Source: Arthrobacter globiformis (GTDB lineage Bacteria; Actinomycetota; Actinomycetes; Actinomycetales; Micrococcaceae). From it: 64,000 nucleotides of DNA. Of this stretch, positions 42,870 to 51,184 are shown piece after piece. Positions within the stretch are counted from its first letter, which is position 1; each line of letters starts with the position of its first letter. The DNA lies in assembly GCF_030817195.1 (NCBI RefSeq), contig NZ_JAUSYZ010000001.1:248001-312000 (forward strand). Reading direction: 5' to 3'. The notes beneath the pieces are model-generated. The model worked only from the letters and a program-made list of their open reading frames with translations, was not told the DNA's origin and did not search any database. The position numbers and the translations under genes were made by a program.

Positions 42870-43670
42870 TCATATCAGTCCGCCCCGGCCCCCGATAACG
42901 GATTCCAGAGATCGTAGTACCGCGAACGGCACTACTCCGCTCGTCCTCGGATTGTCCTCAGAAGGCTTGTTGCGGATTTCAAATCGGTATTCTCCGATGT
43001 TTCCAGAGGCTTCAATGACGTGGCTGGTGAGTTCCGCTGCGGGGTCTGCCCTTACTCTGACTGTCACAGCGTCCCAGTTGTTAACAGCGATAGCGACGGC
43101 GGCGCCGGCGTTTAGGGACTTCGGGAACAACATTGCCGCTTCAGCGGCCGATCCTTCATAAACGTCCAGTGGGCCACGGGCGTTGCGTATCTCCTCAACC
43201 AAAGCCTCGTTCATCCAAGGCTGGACAAGGGAGCCCGGCAACTTCGTCGTCGTAATCGTGACCTTGTCATAGCCATCCGCACGGGCACCTGAGGACAAAA
43301 GGTCAAGACCCCCGACTGCGCCGGATGTCAGGAAGAGCCGGCCTGGCCCGGCGGCGTGGAGCCGTTCTGCGAATTCTCTATCTGCCAGGGCGCCAATAGA
43401 GGTCACGAGCAGGTCAACACCTGCCCGGAGCACGTCCTCAGCGTGCTCGACGAGTGCTTCCTGACCTGCACATTCGACCAGTAAGTCGCAGCGTTCCAGA
43501 GCCTCCGCCAGGTCCAGCTGTTTCACCGGAACATTAGTGAGCGGGCTTCGGGAAATAATTCCTTCCAAGACAGCCCCTGCGACCCGTCCCGCACTGATCC
43601 CAGCGACGACGGGTACGCCGATGGCGCCGTAACCGATAACTCCGACCCGGCAGGTGGGTGTTGACTTCAT
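42870..43670 (-). CDS. Aspartate dehydrogenase-like NAD(P)-dependent protein
   Basis: A 266-residue protein from the ATG at 43670 (GAAGGAC upstream). The N-terminal Rossmann start is CRVGVIGYGAIGVPVVAGIS; the catalytic domain has VECAGQEALVEHAEDVLRAG, LFLTSGAVGGLDLLSSGARA and NVNAAVA-like ELTSHVIEASGNIGEYRFEI. This is the L-aspartate dehydrogenase/DUF108 pattern. True enzymes interconvert aspartate and oxaloacetate (via iminoaspartate); homologs in aromatic clusters probably act on a pathway imine or amino acid. Single gene between MarR and the Rieske operon; promoter in 43671-44067. Confidence 0.82.
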   Translation of the reverse strand: MKSTPTCRVGVIGYGAIGVPVVAGISAGRVAGAVLEGIISRSPLTNVPVKQLDLAEALERCDLLVECAGQEALVEHAEDVLRAGVDLLVTSIGALADREFAERLHAAGPGRLFLTSGAVGGLDLLSSGARADGYDKVTITTTKLPGSLVQPWMNEALVEEIRNARGPLDVYEGSAAEAAMLFPKSLNAGAAVAIAVNNWDAVTVRVRADPAAELTSHVIEASGNIGEYRFEIRNKPSEDNPRTSGVVPFAVLRSLESVIGGRGGLI

Positions 43671-43848
43671 GATGTCCTTCGAGTCTTGATTAGGTAGTTG
43701 GTTCCGCTCGCGCATGTGGTTTACGAAGCGCAGTGTGGAGCACATTCTCGCCACGTTCAAACGCACTTGTGTTCGCTCGAACACCACTCTGAACTGCGGG
43801 GCGATTTCACACGCTACTCAGCGCTTGGTGGGGGGAAGGTTGGTTTCC

Positions 43849-43890
43849 CTCCGAAAGCCGGAATTGCTGACGGTAGTCCGGCTTTCGGAG
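43849..43890. repeat. 14-bp perfect inverted repeat with 14-base loop
   Basis: CTCCGAAAGCCGGA (43849-43862) and TCCGGCTTTCGGAG (43877-43890) match perfectly. There is no T run on either side, so it may be an operator, an RNA structure or a weak terminator about 180 bases upstream of the dehydrogenase start. Confidence 0.7.
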
Positions 43891-43997
43891 AGTCAGAACT
43901 GGAATAGACGTATCTAGCAAGCCCGTGTACCTAGGGCACCCTGGCACTAATCCCGCTGGTGAGCAGCCCCGACAAGCCTTGTGCTTCGATTTCCACC

Positions 43998-44027
43998 GTT
44001 AGCCCCGTCTTCGACGAGACGGCTAAC
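43998..44027 (-). terminator. Hairpin after the Rieske oxygenase gene
   Basis: GTTAGC plus CCGTCT pair with AGACGG plus CTAAC across a small bulge and TCGACG loop, about 41 bases after the Rieske stop. It probably ends the long catabolic operon. Confidence 0.6.
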
Positions 44028-44067
44028 CTCCACCAGGGTGGACGGTCAGCAGCATCGGGTCATCCAT

Positions 44068-45156
44068 TTACAGCCCGTCTCCTCTGAGGATGGCGGCCTG
44101 CTTTTCTGCGTCGGCTTCGTAGACGCGCCTGATCCGTGCGACGCCGAGGTCGTGCTGGTAGAGGTGTTCGTCTTTGTCAGCGTCGCCGGCGAGTGCTTCG
44201 AGTACTTCCCGGTCCTGTTCCAGGACTGCCCAGTGTTTTTCTTCAAGGATCGTCTTGTACATGAACCGCCAGACGTCGCGCTCCCAGTCCGAGACGGTGC
44301 GGGTGCGCCAGTGGAAAATCGCCGAGTTGTTTGCATCAATGGGAGTGGCCATGCCGACGATGCCAAAAGTCCCGCCGGGTCCTGCGGACTCGGCATAGGG
44401 GATTTCCAGATCGACGTAGTCCATGGCCTCGCGGCAGTATTCGACCCAGTCGAAGTTCACGCCCCGCTGGTCCGTCTTTTCAAAGAAGAAGCCTCGGTCA
44501 GTTTCGCGGATTCGGAAGCGGGCGCTGGTGTCTCCACCGAACATGGAGTGTGAGTCGCGGTGGAGGAAAGCACCGTGCATCGGATCCAGGACGTTGTCCA
44601 TGTAGAAGCGCCAGGGCCCCTTCCATTCGGCGAAGTTCGAGAACCAGGAAACGTCCGGATTGTCCAGGCGGTCCGGCAGCTTGAACTCCGTTACCTCGGA
44701 GTCAGCTGTCAGTGGCATGAACGCGAAGATGGTGTCGGCTGCTTCTGCAACTGCCAGCGAGGTGGTAACGGTTCGGCCCTCGAGGGCACATCCGGGCATG
44801 CCGGGAACGGAGACGACCATGCCGTCTCCATCGACCTGTACACCGTGATATTTGCAGGCAACACGGTCTCCGAGGTGCTGACCGACGGAGAGGGGGGCAC
44901 TGCGGTGGGGGCAGCGGTCCTCGAGCATGCGAATACGTCCGGTGGCGTCGCGGAACAGCAGCCAGTCCACACCCAGGCGCTTAACCTTGACCATGTCCCC
45001 AACGCCGACGAAGCGGGAGGGGTAGATGGGGTACCAGCGGTCCCGCAGCCCCATGGCTGCCAGTTCTTTGGCATCGACTTCGTGGCGGACGCCGACGACG
45101 TTTTTTGTCTTGCTCTTCCCGCTGGCGGGACGTGCGGTTTGTGTTGTGGTTGTCAT
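44068..45156 (-). CDS. Rieske non-heme iron oxygenase, catalytic subunit
   Basis: A 362-residue ring-hydroxylating-type oxygenase. The Rieske centre is CPHRSAPLS...CKYHG (C-x-H and C-x2-H). The mononuclear iron motif NVLDPMHGAFLHRDSH has the two His, with a later Asp expected. Length and lack of a separate beta subunit point to a homotrimeric oxygenase of the VanA/PobA/dicamba type, which hydroxylates or demethylates aromatic acids using electrons from the ferredoxin reductase of the same operon. It is the last gene, three bases after the small protein gene. Confidence 0.93.
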   Translation of the reverse strand: MTTTTQTARPASGKSKTKNVVGVRHEVDAKELAAMGLRDRWYPIYPSRFVGVGDMVKVKRLGVDWLLFRDATGRIRMLEDRCPHRSAPLSVGQHLGDRVACKYHGVQVDGDGMVVSVPGMPGCALEGRTVTTSLAVAEAADTIFAFMPLTADSEVTEFKLPDRLDNPDVSWFSNFAEWKGPWRFYMDNVLDPMHGAFLHRDSHSMFGGDTSARFRIRETDRGFFFEKTDQRGVNFDWVEYCREAMDYVDLEIPYAESAGPGGTFGIVGMATPIDANNSAIFHWRTRTVSDWERDVWRFMYKTILEEKHWAVLEQDREVLEALAGDADKDEHLYQHDLGVARIRRVYEADAEKQAAILRGDGL

Positions 45157-45159
45157 TTC

Positions 45160-45378
45160 TTATTCTCCCAGTCGTCGCATTTCGGCGCGGAAACGGGCTT
45201 CGTCCCACGGGTTGCCATCCGGAGCATTGAGACCAAGGCCATTCAGACCTGTAACCACCCCTGGCAGATCTTTTGTGCCGCCGGCGAACACCTCGCTCAG
45301 TGCCCCGGCGAGTTTCTTCTCGTAGGGAGTTGCAGGCCTGGTCAAAGCCTGGTTCGGTTCTAGGTACTGTTCAGGCAT
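45160..45378 (-). CDS. Small recombinase-HTH-like protein beside Rieske gene
   Basis: A 72-residue protein: MPEQYLEPNQALTRPATPYE, then KKLAGALSEVFAGGTKDLPG and VVTGLNGLGLNAPDGNPWDE, ending FRAEMRRLG. The stretch LN..G..APDG.PW....F resembles the end of serine-recombinase helix-turn-helix domains (LN..G..TP.G..W). I recall small proteins of this kind next to Rieske oxygenases, but without a known function. It overlaps the hydrolase-like gene by eight bases upstream and precedes the oxygenase by three, so it is likely an accessory factor. Confidence 0.75.
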   Translation of the reverse strand: MPEQYLEPNQALTRPATPYEKKLAGALSEVFAGGTKDLPGVVTGLNGLGLNAPDGNPWDEARFRAEMRRLGE

Positions 45379-45994
45379 GGAAGTCCTCCTCGGGTTCGGC
45401 GAAGGTGTGCAGGCCTTCGGCGATGTTCATGAATGATGTGGCCCACTCGTTGAAAGAGTCAGCCCGTGTTCGGTGTGCGGGGACGGCGGTGTTTTCGATG
45501 ATGACGAAGACGCCGTTGTCGATTCCTCCGGCGATGCTTTGCGGCTCGGCAATGTCGGTGTCTGCCTGCGGCACGGCGGCGATAACCAGCGATGGTGCCT
45601 GAACGAGCTGGAGCGAATGTGCATAGCCCTCGATGGAGGTGTCAACCTCCGGGTCTCCAAGAATCAGGCTTTTGACCAGCTCGGGATAACGGCCGGCGAG
45701 CACGATTGTGCCGTAGGCGGCACGGCCGGAGGCCACAAGGTGTACCGGGGTGACCCCGCCGTCCCGGAGCGCTGCCGCAGCAGCTGAGACCCACTCTTCA
45801 AGCTGGTCTTCCGTGACGGTGGCTCCTAGAAAGGCGCCGTCGAAGTTTTCCCAGCTTTGTGCATCGTAGGCAGCCACCTGCCGGCTGTACCAGTCCCCGG
45901 CTCCGGTGCCATTGTGAAGGCAGACGACCCGATGCCGGATTTGCCCTGTGTCCGGTTGTGGACTGTCCAAAATCAGTGGTTCTGTCAGTGCCAT
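45371..45994 (-). CDS. Alpha/beta-hydrolase-like protein without the nucleophile
   Basis: A 207-residue protein with the alpha/beta hydrolase outline: VVCLHNGTGAGDWYSRQVAA (oxyanion region), then HLVASGRAAYGTIVLAGRYP where the nucleophile elbow GxSxG should stand, and SLILGDPEVD. The Ser position appears to be Gly or shifted (LVASGRAA), and no clear catalytic His lies at the C-terminus, so it may be non-catalytic or bind a ligand. It is co-operonic with the TPP enzyme and the Rieske gene. Confidence 0.7.
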   Translation of the reverse strand: MALTEPLILDSPQPDTGQIRHRVVCLHNGTGAGDWYSRQVAAYDAQSWENFDGAFLGATVTEDQLEEWVSAAAAALRDGGVTPVHLVASGRAAYGTIVLAGRYPELVKSLILGDPEVDTSIEGYAHSLQLVQAPSLVIAAVPQADTDIAEPQSIAGGIDNGVFVIIENTAVPAHRTRADSFNEWATSFMNIAEGLHTFAEPEEDFHA

Positions 45995-46009
45995 TTTTTC
46001 CTCGTCCCT

Positions 46010-47681
46010 CTAGTGGTTCCGGCTGGGGATATGCACCGGCGGCACAAACGGTCCCGGCGCCGGGTCCAGAGCTGTGACCTCGATTTCGATGACAGCCGGT
46101 CCCCGGACCGCCAACGCTTCTGCCAGGGCCTGATCGAATTGTCCGGAGCCGGGGACCCGCCAGAACGGCAGGTGCAGTGATTGGGCCAACAGGTCAAAGT
46201 CCGGTGTGTAAAGGTTCACGCCGGCTTCGGCGAAGCCGTTGGCTTTTTGCATGTTCCGAAGGACCCCGTAACCGCTGTCGTTGAAGACCAGCACCACGCA
46301 CCAGGCGCCCGAACCGCCCAGCGAGGCAAGCTCACCGAGGTGGACCGCCAGTCCGCCGTCACCGACGATCACCGCCGTGGGGACCCCGGGCCGCGCGCAG
46401 GCGGCGCCGATGCCCATCGCCAGTCCCTGGCCGATGCCGCCGCCGAGCGGGAAAATGTTCGTTTCCCGCGAGTAGATTTCCAGCAGGCGGTTACCCCATT
46501 GGCTGGAGGGGATCGTCACGTCCCGGGCGATCACTGATTCGCGGTCAAGCCGCCGACGAAGGTTTTCGCAGATCTCGGCATACCCGCCGATGTATTCGGT
46601 CAGGGCGGCCCGGACGTTGCGTCGGGTCGCGCGCACCCGCTCGGTCCAGCCGGCCTCGGCACCGGGGGCGGGGAGTTTCGCGACGATCTGCTCGAGCAGA
46701 ATCCGGGAATCACCCTCCAGCCCGACATCGGCCGGGTAGACGCGGCCGATGGCTGCAGGGTCGATATCAAGCTGGATGTGTGTCCTGGGCAGTGCCATGG
46801 AGTAGTGCTTCGTTTCGTTGGAACGGAAATGTGTTCCAACACTCAGCAGCACGTCCGCGTCTGCGAGGAGGGCCGCAGCCTCAGGCGTGGTAGCGAAGTT
46901 TCCGATCACCTGATCATCATCTTCGGGTACGACGCCTCTGCCTGAATTGCTGGTCAGCAGCCCTGCGCCGAGGCGGTGCAGCAGCTCAGCCAGGGCTGTA
47001 CCGGCGCCCGCGGCTCCACCGCCTGCCCAGATGAGGGGCCTTTTGGCCTGCGAGAGCAGTTCAACGGCTTTGGCCACGGCTTCCTCGTCGATGGAGGCTT
47101 CGGGCTGGCTGGGGGTGTCCGCCGGGCGCTGCTCCTCGGGCAGGGCCAGGTACTGCAGGTCGATGGGCCATTCCAGGCTGGACGGTGTATGCGGGACGGT
47201 CAGCAGGTGCGCGATAGCTTCTTCCAGATCCGCTTCTGCATCTTTGGCGTTGAAGATGGTCCGTGCGTAACCCGATACTGACTGAAGCATCTGCAGCTGT
47301 CGTGGGACCTCATGGATCACTCCGCGGTTGCTTCCGAGGAATTCACTGTCAATTTGGCCGGTGATATGCAGCACGCGGCTGCCTGCCGTCAGTGCCTCCA
47401 CCATGGACCCGGCAGCATTGCCGGCACCTGTTCCGGTGCTGGTCAGGGCAACTCCGAACTTGCCCGAAGCGCGTGCGTAAGCGTCAGCCGCGTTTACGGC
47501 CGCGCGCTTCGTGGCGGACGGCGACGAAGTTCAGTTCCCGATCCACGGCCTCGATGAGGGGAAGGTTGTGGATGCTGATCACCCCGAAGGCGGTGTCAAT
47601 GCCGTGCCTGCGCATTACCCGGACGAGGATGTCACCGCCGGTTGGGTTTTGGGGCATTGTCGTTCCTTGTTCCATGGACAT
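46010..47681 (-). pseudogene. Thiamine diphosphate-dependent enzyme, frameshifted
   Basis: The N-terminal piece (from 47681) reads MPQNPTGGDILVRVMRRHGI, then NFVAVRHEA with the catalytic Glu, and hits a stop at 47484. The rest, starting AAVNAADAYARASGKFGVAL, is in the next frame and continues to 46010 with the TPP motif AVIVGDGGLAVHLGELASLG to VFNDSGYGVLRN. Deleting one base in the GCGCGC stretch at about 47499-47508 gives one protein of about 555 residues, similar to benzoylformate decarboxylase or acetolactate synthase. A 2-keto acid decarboxylase role is likely in the pathway if the gene is intact in reality. An internal start at 47404 would give a truncated protein lacking the catalytic Glu. 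Confidence 0.85.
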
Positions 47682-47745
47682 GTCTTATCTCTCTCGTAGA
47701 TCAGGGCCGGGCGTGCCATTGAGCGTTAGCCCCGTGGCAGGCGCC

Positions 47746-48534
47746 TTACACATAGCGGCCTACACCGCCGCCGACGTCGATCGTGGCTCCTGTGGTGTAG
47801 CCGCTGAGCGGGGATAGAAGGGTGAGAATGTGGAAGGCGACTTCTTCGGCTGTGCCGAAGCGGCCCAGCTTTACCCCCCGGTCCTTGGTGATCTCGGCGC
47901 TCCACTCGGTGAAGTCCAGGCCGCTGCCTGATTGCTCGAATCGCCGGCGCCACTGGCCGGTGTCGACCAGGCCGAGCAGCACCGAGTTGACCCGGATACC
48001 GTCCGCGGCGAGATCTTCGGACAATGAGTGGCTCAGGTTCAACAACCCCGCACGCGCGGCTGAAGTAGCGGCCAGGCGCAGCTCAGGCTGGCGGGACAGG
48101 ATCGCATTGACGTTGACCACTGAGCCGTGAGGTGACGCGGCCAGCGCAGCCCGCGCCGAGCGTACGATATTCAACACCCCGAAGATCTTGAGGTCGAATT
48201 CTTCGCGGAACTGCTCGTCGGACGTCTCATCCAACGTGGCCATGAGGGAGCGTCCGGCATTGCACACCAGCCCGTCAACGGCCCCGAAGCTTTCCAAAGT
48301 CCCGGCAACGAACGCGTCGGTGGCTTTGCGGTCGGTCACGTCGCAGGTGGCCAGGTGGATGGAGTTTTTATCAGCCCAGGCAAACTGATCGAAAGCCGCC
48401 GCGAGGCGCCCGGCATCACGGGCGCAGGCAGCTACCTTGGCGCCTTCTGCGAGCAGGTAACGGGCGGTGGCCAGGCCGACGCCGGAACTCGCTCCTGTCA
48501 CAACGACGGTGCGGTCCTTTAATTGCAGATCCAT
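47746..48534 (-). CDS. SDR-family dehydrogenase, first
   Basis: A 262-residue classical short-chain dehydrogenase from the ATG at 48534; the longer open frame crosses the neighbour. Cofactor motif TVVVTGASSGVGLATARYLL, NAG motif VCNAGRSLMA, with the Ser region VVNVNAILSRQPELRLAATS in place of the usual YxxxK: AATSAARAGLL lacks the Tyr, so the active site is unusual. The C-terminus LLSPLSGYTTGATIDVGGGV is typical. It probably oxidises a pathway alcohol or diol, but the missing Tyr needs checking. Confidence 0.82.
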   Translation of the reverse strand: MDLQLKDRTVVVTGASSGVGLATARYLLAEGAKVAACARDAGRLAAAFDQFAWADKNSIHLATCDVTDRKATDAFVAGTLESFGAVDGLVCNAGRSLMATLDETSDEQFREEFDLKIFGVLNIVRSARAALAASPHGSVVNVNAILSRQPELRLAATSAARAGLLNLSHSLSEDLAADGIRVNSVLLGLVDTGQWRRRFEQSGSGLDFTEWSAEITKDRGVKLGRFGTAEEVAFHILTLLSPLSGYTTGATIDVGGGVGRYV

Positions 48535-48622
48535 CTGGTGGTCTCCTTGATCATCAGCCGGAGCCCGGCGTCCTGGGGGTAATTTTCGAGAATGGGCGAT
48601 GTTGTGGGTGGTGTTAGGCGGC

Positions 48623-49381
48623 TCAGTGCCCCATGACAAAGCCGCCGTCCACGATGACGTTTTGGCCGGTGATGTACGCGGCCGCGTCCGAGAGCAGGAA
48701 CTGGACGACCCCGGAGATATCCTCGGGCACCTGGTCCCTTTCCAACACCCTGGTCTCTTCGTAGAGCCGGTAGCGGGAGGCCGGCACGGACTCGGTTGCC
48801 TCGACCCTGGTAAGGCCCGGGGATACAGCATTTACACGGACCCCGGCCGCTCCCGCATCCCGGGCCATGGTCCGGGTCATTGCCAGGACTGCGCCTTTGG
48901 AGCTGACATAGTGGACCAGGCGCGGCGAGCCGTACAGTGCTGCGTCTGAAGCGACGTTGACGATGGCGGCAGTCTGCTTTTGTGCCAGCTGGGGATAGAG
49001 GTACTTGCTCACCAGCCAGGTACCGAAGGCGTTCACAGTCATGACCCGCTGGAAGAAGTCCTCTTCAAGGTCCCAGAAGGTGTCCCCGCCAACGCTGTCG
49101 GCAAGAGCTGCATTGTTGACCAGGCCGTCTGCCCCGCCCAGTTCCCGGACGGCATCGGCCAAAGCCGCAACGGAGTCCTTGTCCGCAATATCGGTGATGA
49201 TTGCCGTGGCATCGAAGCCGCGTTCCCGCAGCGTGGCTGCTGCTCGTTCTGCAATGTCGGCGTTTTTCTCAGCGATAACGATGCGGTCGCCTCCGGCTGC
49301 CAGCCGTTCGGCGATACTGAATCCCAGTCCACGTCCAGAGCCGGTGACTACTATCAACCGTGTCACGGAAGCCTCTTCCAA
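48623..49381 (-). CDS. SDR-family dehydrogenase, second
   Basis: A 252-residue classical SDR with LIVVTGSGRGLGFSIAERLA, the NNAAL motif (DGLVNNAALADS), the catalytic Ser (VNVASDAALYG) and YVSSKGAVLAMTRTMARD with Tyr and Lys, then SDAAAYITGQNVIVDGGFV. Complete active site, unlike its neighbour. The GTG/ATG start lies within the end of the alpha/beta hydrolase gene (18-base overlap). It should carry out an NAD(P)-linked alcohol/ketone step. Confidence 0.88.
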   Translation of the reverse strand: MEEASVTRLIVVTGSGRGLGFSIAERLAAGGDRIVIAEKNADIAERAAATLRERGFDATAIITDIADKDSVAALADAVRELGGADGLVNNAALADSVGGDTFWDLEEDFFQRVMTVNAFGTWLVSKYLYPQLAQKQTAAIVNVASDAALYGSPRLVHYVSSKGAVLAMTRTMARDAGAAGVRVNAVSPGLTRVEATESVPASRYRLYEETRVLERDQVPEDISGVVQFLLSDAAAYITGQNVIVDGGFVMGH

Positions 49382-50178
49382 AACTCTAGAATCGATGACG
49401 CCATCTCTGCCGGCTTCTCCTGCACTGCGGCATGGCCTGCACAGGGAATGATCTTGAAGGAAGCGTCTGTTATGGATTCGGCGAGGATCCTGGATTCATC
49501 AACGCCGGTGACTACATCGTCTTCACCGACCAGGACCAGTGATGGTACCTGCAGAGTCGGTAGCACATTCGATGTGTCGGTAGCTGCCATCATGGTCGCT
49601 GCGGCTTTGTAACCGGGCAGCCGGACCGCGGCCATTTCGGACCTGACCGCCGTGGCCGTCGCAGCATCCGCTGCTGGCGAGAGCAGTCTGGAAGCCCGCC
49701 GGTCGGCGAAGGCTTCTGGCCCCAGTTCGGTCAGTTCGGGGACGCGTGCAAGCATCCGGTCCGCTGACTCCCCGGTAACGGCCGAACCTCTGGTGCTGTC
49801 CGCTAGCACCAGGGAGCGGACAGCACCCGGTGCCTGCGCTGCCGCTCGGGTGGCGATAACTCCTCCCCACGAGGTCCCGATCAGGTGTGCGGGTCCAAGG
49901 GCGAGGGAAGCCAGAATCTGCAGGACGAGCCCGGGATGGTCGACCGGACCCAGCGGATCCGGGGACTCCCCGTACCCTGGCGCATCCCAGCAGAACGTGC
50001 GGTAGCCGGCCTCACTGAGCAGCTGTGCCAGCGCCCCGCACGATGAGGCATTACCCCCGATGCCGTGCATCAGGAAGACAGGCGCTCCTTCACCACGAAC
50101 TACCAGCGATACGCCGTGGAGGGAAATACGGCTGCCCCGGCTTCGGGTGGCGGGAGCTGCCTCAGTGGGCAGCTGCAT
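49363..50178 (-). CDS. Alpha/beta hydrolase, C-C bond or ester hydrolase type
   Basis: A 271-residue hydrolase from the ATG at 50178, overlapping the dioxygenase stop by 17 bases. Oxyanion region PVFLMHGIGGNASSCGALAQ, nucleophile in HLIGTSWGGVIATRAA (G-T-S-W-G), acid in LVLVGEDDVVTGVDES and His in IIPCAGHAAVQEKPAEMA, so the triad is intact. Next to an extradiol-type dioxygenase it is a good candidate for the meta-cleavage product hydrolase, though other ester hydrolases look similar. Confidence 0.87.
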   Translation of the reverse strand: MQLPTEAAPATRSRGSRISLHGVSLVVRGEGAPVFLMHGIGGNASSCGALAQLLSEAGYRTFCWDAPGYGESPDPLGPVDHPGLVLQILASLALGPAHLIGTSWGGVIATRAAAQAPGAVRSLVLADSTRGSAVTGESADRMLARVPELTELGPEAFADRRASRLLSPAADAATATAVRSEMAAVRLPGYKAAATMMAATDTSNVLPTLQVPSLVLVGEDDVVTGVDESRILAESITDASFKIIPCAGHAAVQEKPAEMASSILEFWKRLP

Positions 50179-51157
50179 GACTTGCCGAATCTGCCGACGG
50201 AACAGTGAAGTAGTCGGCGCTGCCCGGGACAACGAGGGAGCGGTAGCCGTCATCGGGGATTCCGGCCATAGCAGTGCGAACGTTAACTGTGGGTGGCCCG
50301 GCCGTTCCCCACTGGTCCGACAGTTCCGGGGTCCGCTTCCACGTGCGGCACAGCCAGCTGTCTTCGTCAACCTGTGCCACTTCCGAGGTGTACTCACAAA
50401 CCAGGCCTGCAGGGTCGGTGAAGTAGGAGAAAGTGTTATCCCCGGGACCGTGGCGTCCCGGGCCCCACTGCGGGGCAATACCGTGGGTTTTGAGGGACCC
50501 AATACCGCGCATGAAGTGGTCGATGCTCTGCATTTCGTACGCCACATGGTTGACTGCTGTCCATGGGGCCTGGTTGAAGGCGATGACATGGTGCTCAGAA
50601 TTGCACCGAAGGAAGGACATCTGGTGCTCGGACCAGTCCGAGACCCGCATGCCCAGGACCTGGGTATAGAAGGCTGTAGCCCGGTCAATGTCAATCGTGT
50701 TCAACACGACATGGGCAATTTTGCGCGGGATTGCCCGGCGCCCGGAAGGCTCCTGGCTGACGACGGCGTGAACATCCGCGGACAGCTCTACGAGCCTGCC
50801 CTCGGGGTCAACCAGCTGCAGGCCGTATCCGCCGGCAGCGTCGTCCAGTGGGCCGGGTTCACGGAAGAGGGGAATACCCAAAGCAGCGAGCTTGAGGGCG
50901 GCCTGGTCCACGTCCTGGGGCGTAGCGAGGGCGAAGGCCACGCCGCCAAGCGCGTTCTGCTGGCCCTTTTCCAGCTTTAGAATGTGGTGCTCGGAGCCGG
51001 TTCCGCGGAGCCAGAAGCGGTCGCTGTCCTCCTCGACGGTGGAAAGGCCCCAGACCTCGTGGTAGAAATCCTTGGCACGCGCCGTTTCCGGCACTTTCAG
51101 GGATACCGACCGAAGAGATCGCAACTTACAGACAGGCTCTGCTGCAAAGAAATTCAA
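50162..51157 (-). CDS. Two-domain VOC (extradiol-type) dioxygenase
   Basis: A 331-residue protein with two glyoxalase-fold domains. Domain 1 (about 10-130) is degenerate; domain 2 has the probable iron ligands His in PRKIAHVVLNTIDIDRATAF, His in WTAVNHVAYEMQSIDHF and Glu in DPAGLVCEYTSEVAQV. FYTQVLGMRVSDWSEHQMSF is the family core. This matches 2,3-dihydroxybiphenyl/catechol 2,3-dioxygenases that split a catechol ring with O2. The C-terminal 60 residues are an extension after the second domain. Operon place between reductase and hydrolase fits a ring-cleavage step. Confidence 0.87.
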   Translation of the reverse strand: MNFFAAEPVCKLRSLRSVSLKVPETARAKDFYHEVWGLSTVEEDSDRFWLRGTGSEHHILKLEKGQQNALGGVAFALATPQDVDQAALKLAALGIPLFREPGPLDDAAGGYGLQLVDPEGRLVELSADVHAVVSQEPSGRRAIPRKIAHVVLNTIDIDRATAFYTQVLGMRVSDWSEHQMSFLRCNSEHHVIAFNQAPWTAVNHVAYEMQSIDHFMRGIGSLKTHGIAPQWGPGRHGPGDNTFSYFTDPAGLVCEYTSEVAQVDEDSWLCRTWKRTPELSDQWGTAGPPTVNVRTAMAGIPDDGYRSLVVPGSADYFTVPSADSASHAAAH

Positions 51158-51184
51158 GGGGCTACCTTCTTACTTTTCGAGGGT

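Larger units (their letters stand above)
43671..44067. other. 397-base intergenic region with two inverted repeats
   Basis: It separates the aspartate-dehydrogenase-like gene from the Rieske gene. Besides the two hairpins annotated separately, I see no gene. It should hold the promoter of the aspartate-dehydrogenase-like gene. Confidence 0.5.

Noticed and set aside
46010..47404. Shortened TPP enzyme starting at 47404
   Set aside because: It would lack the N-terminal domain with the catalytic Glu, which is present just upstream in another frame.
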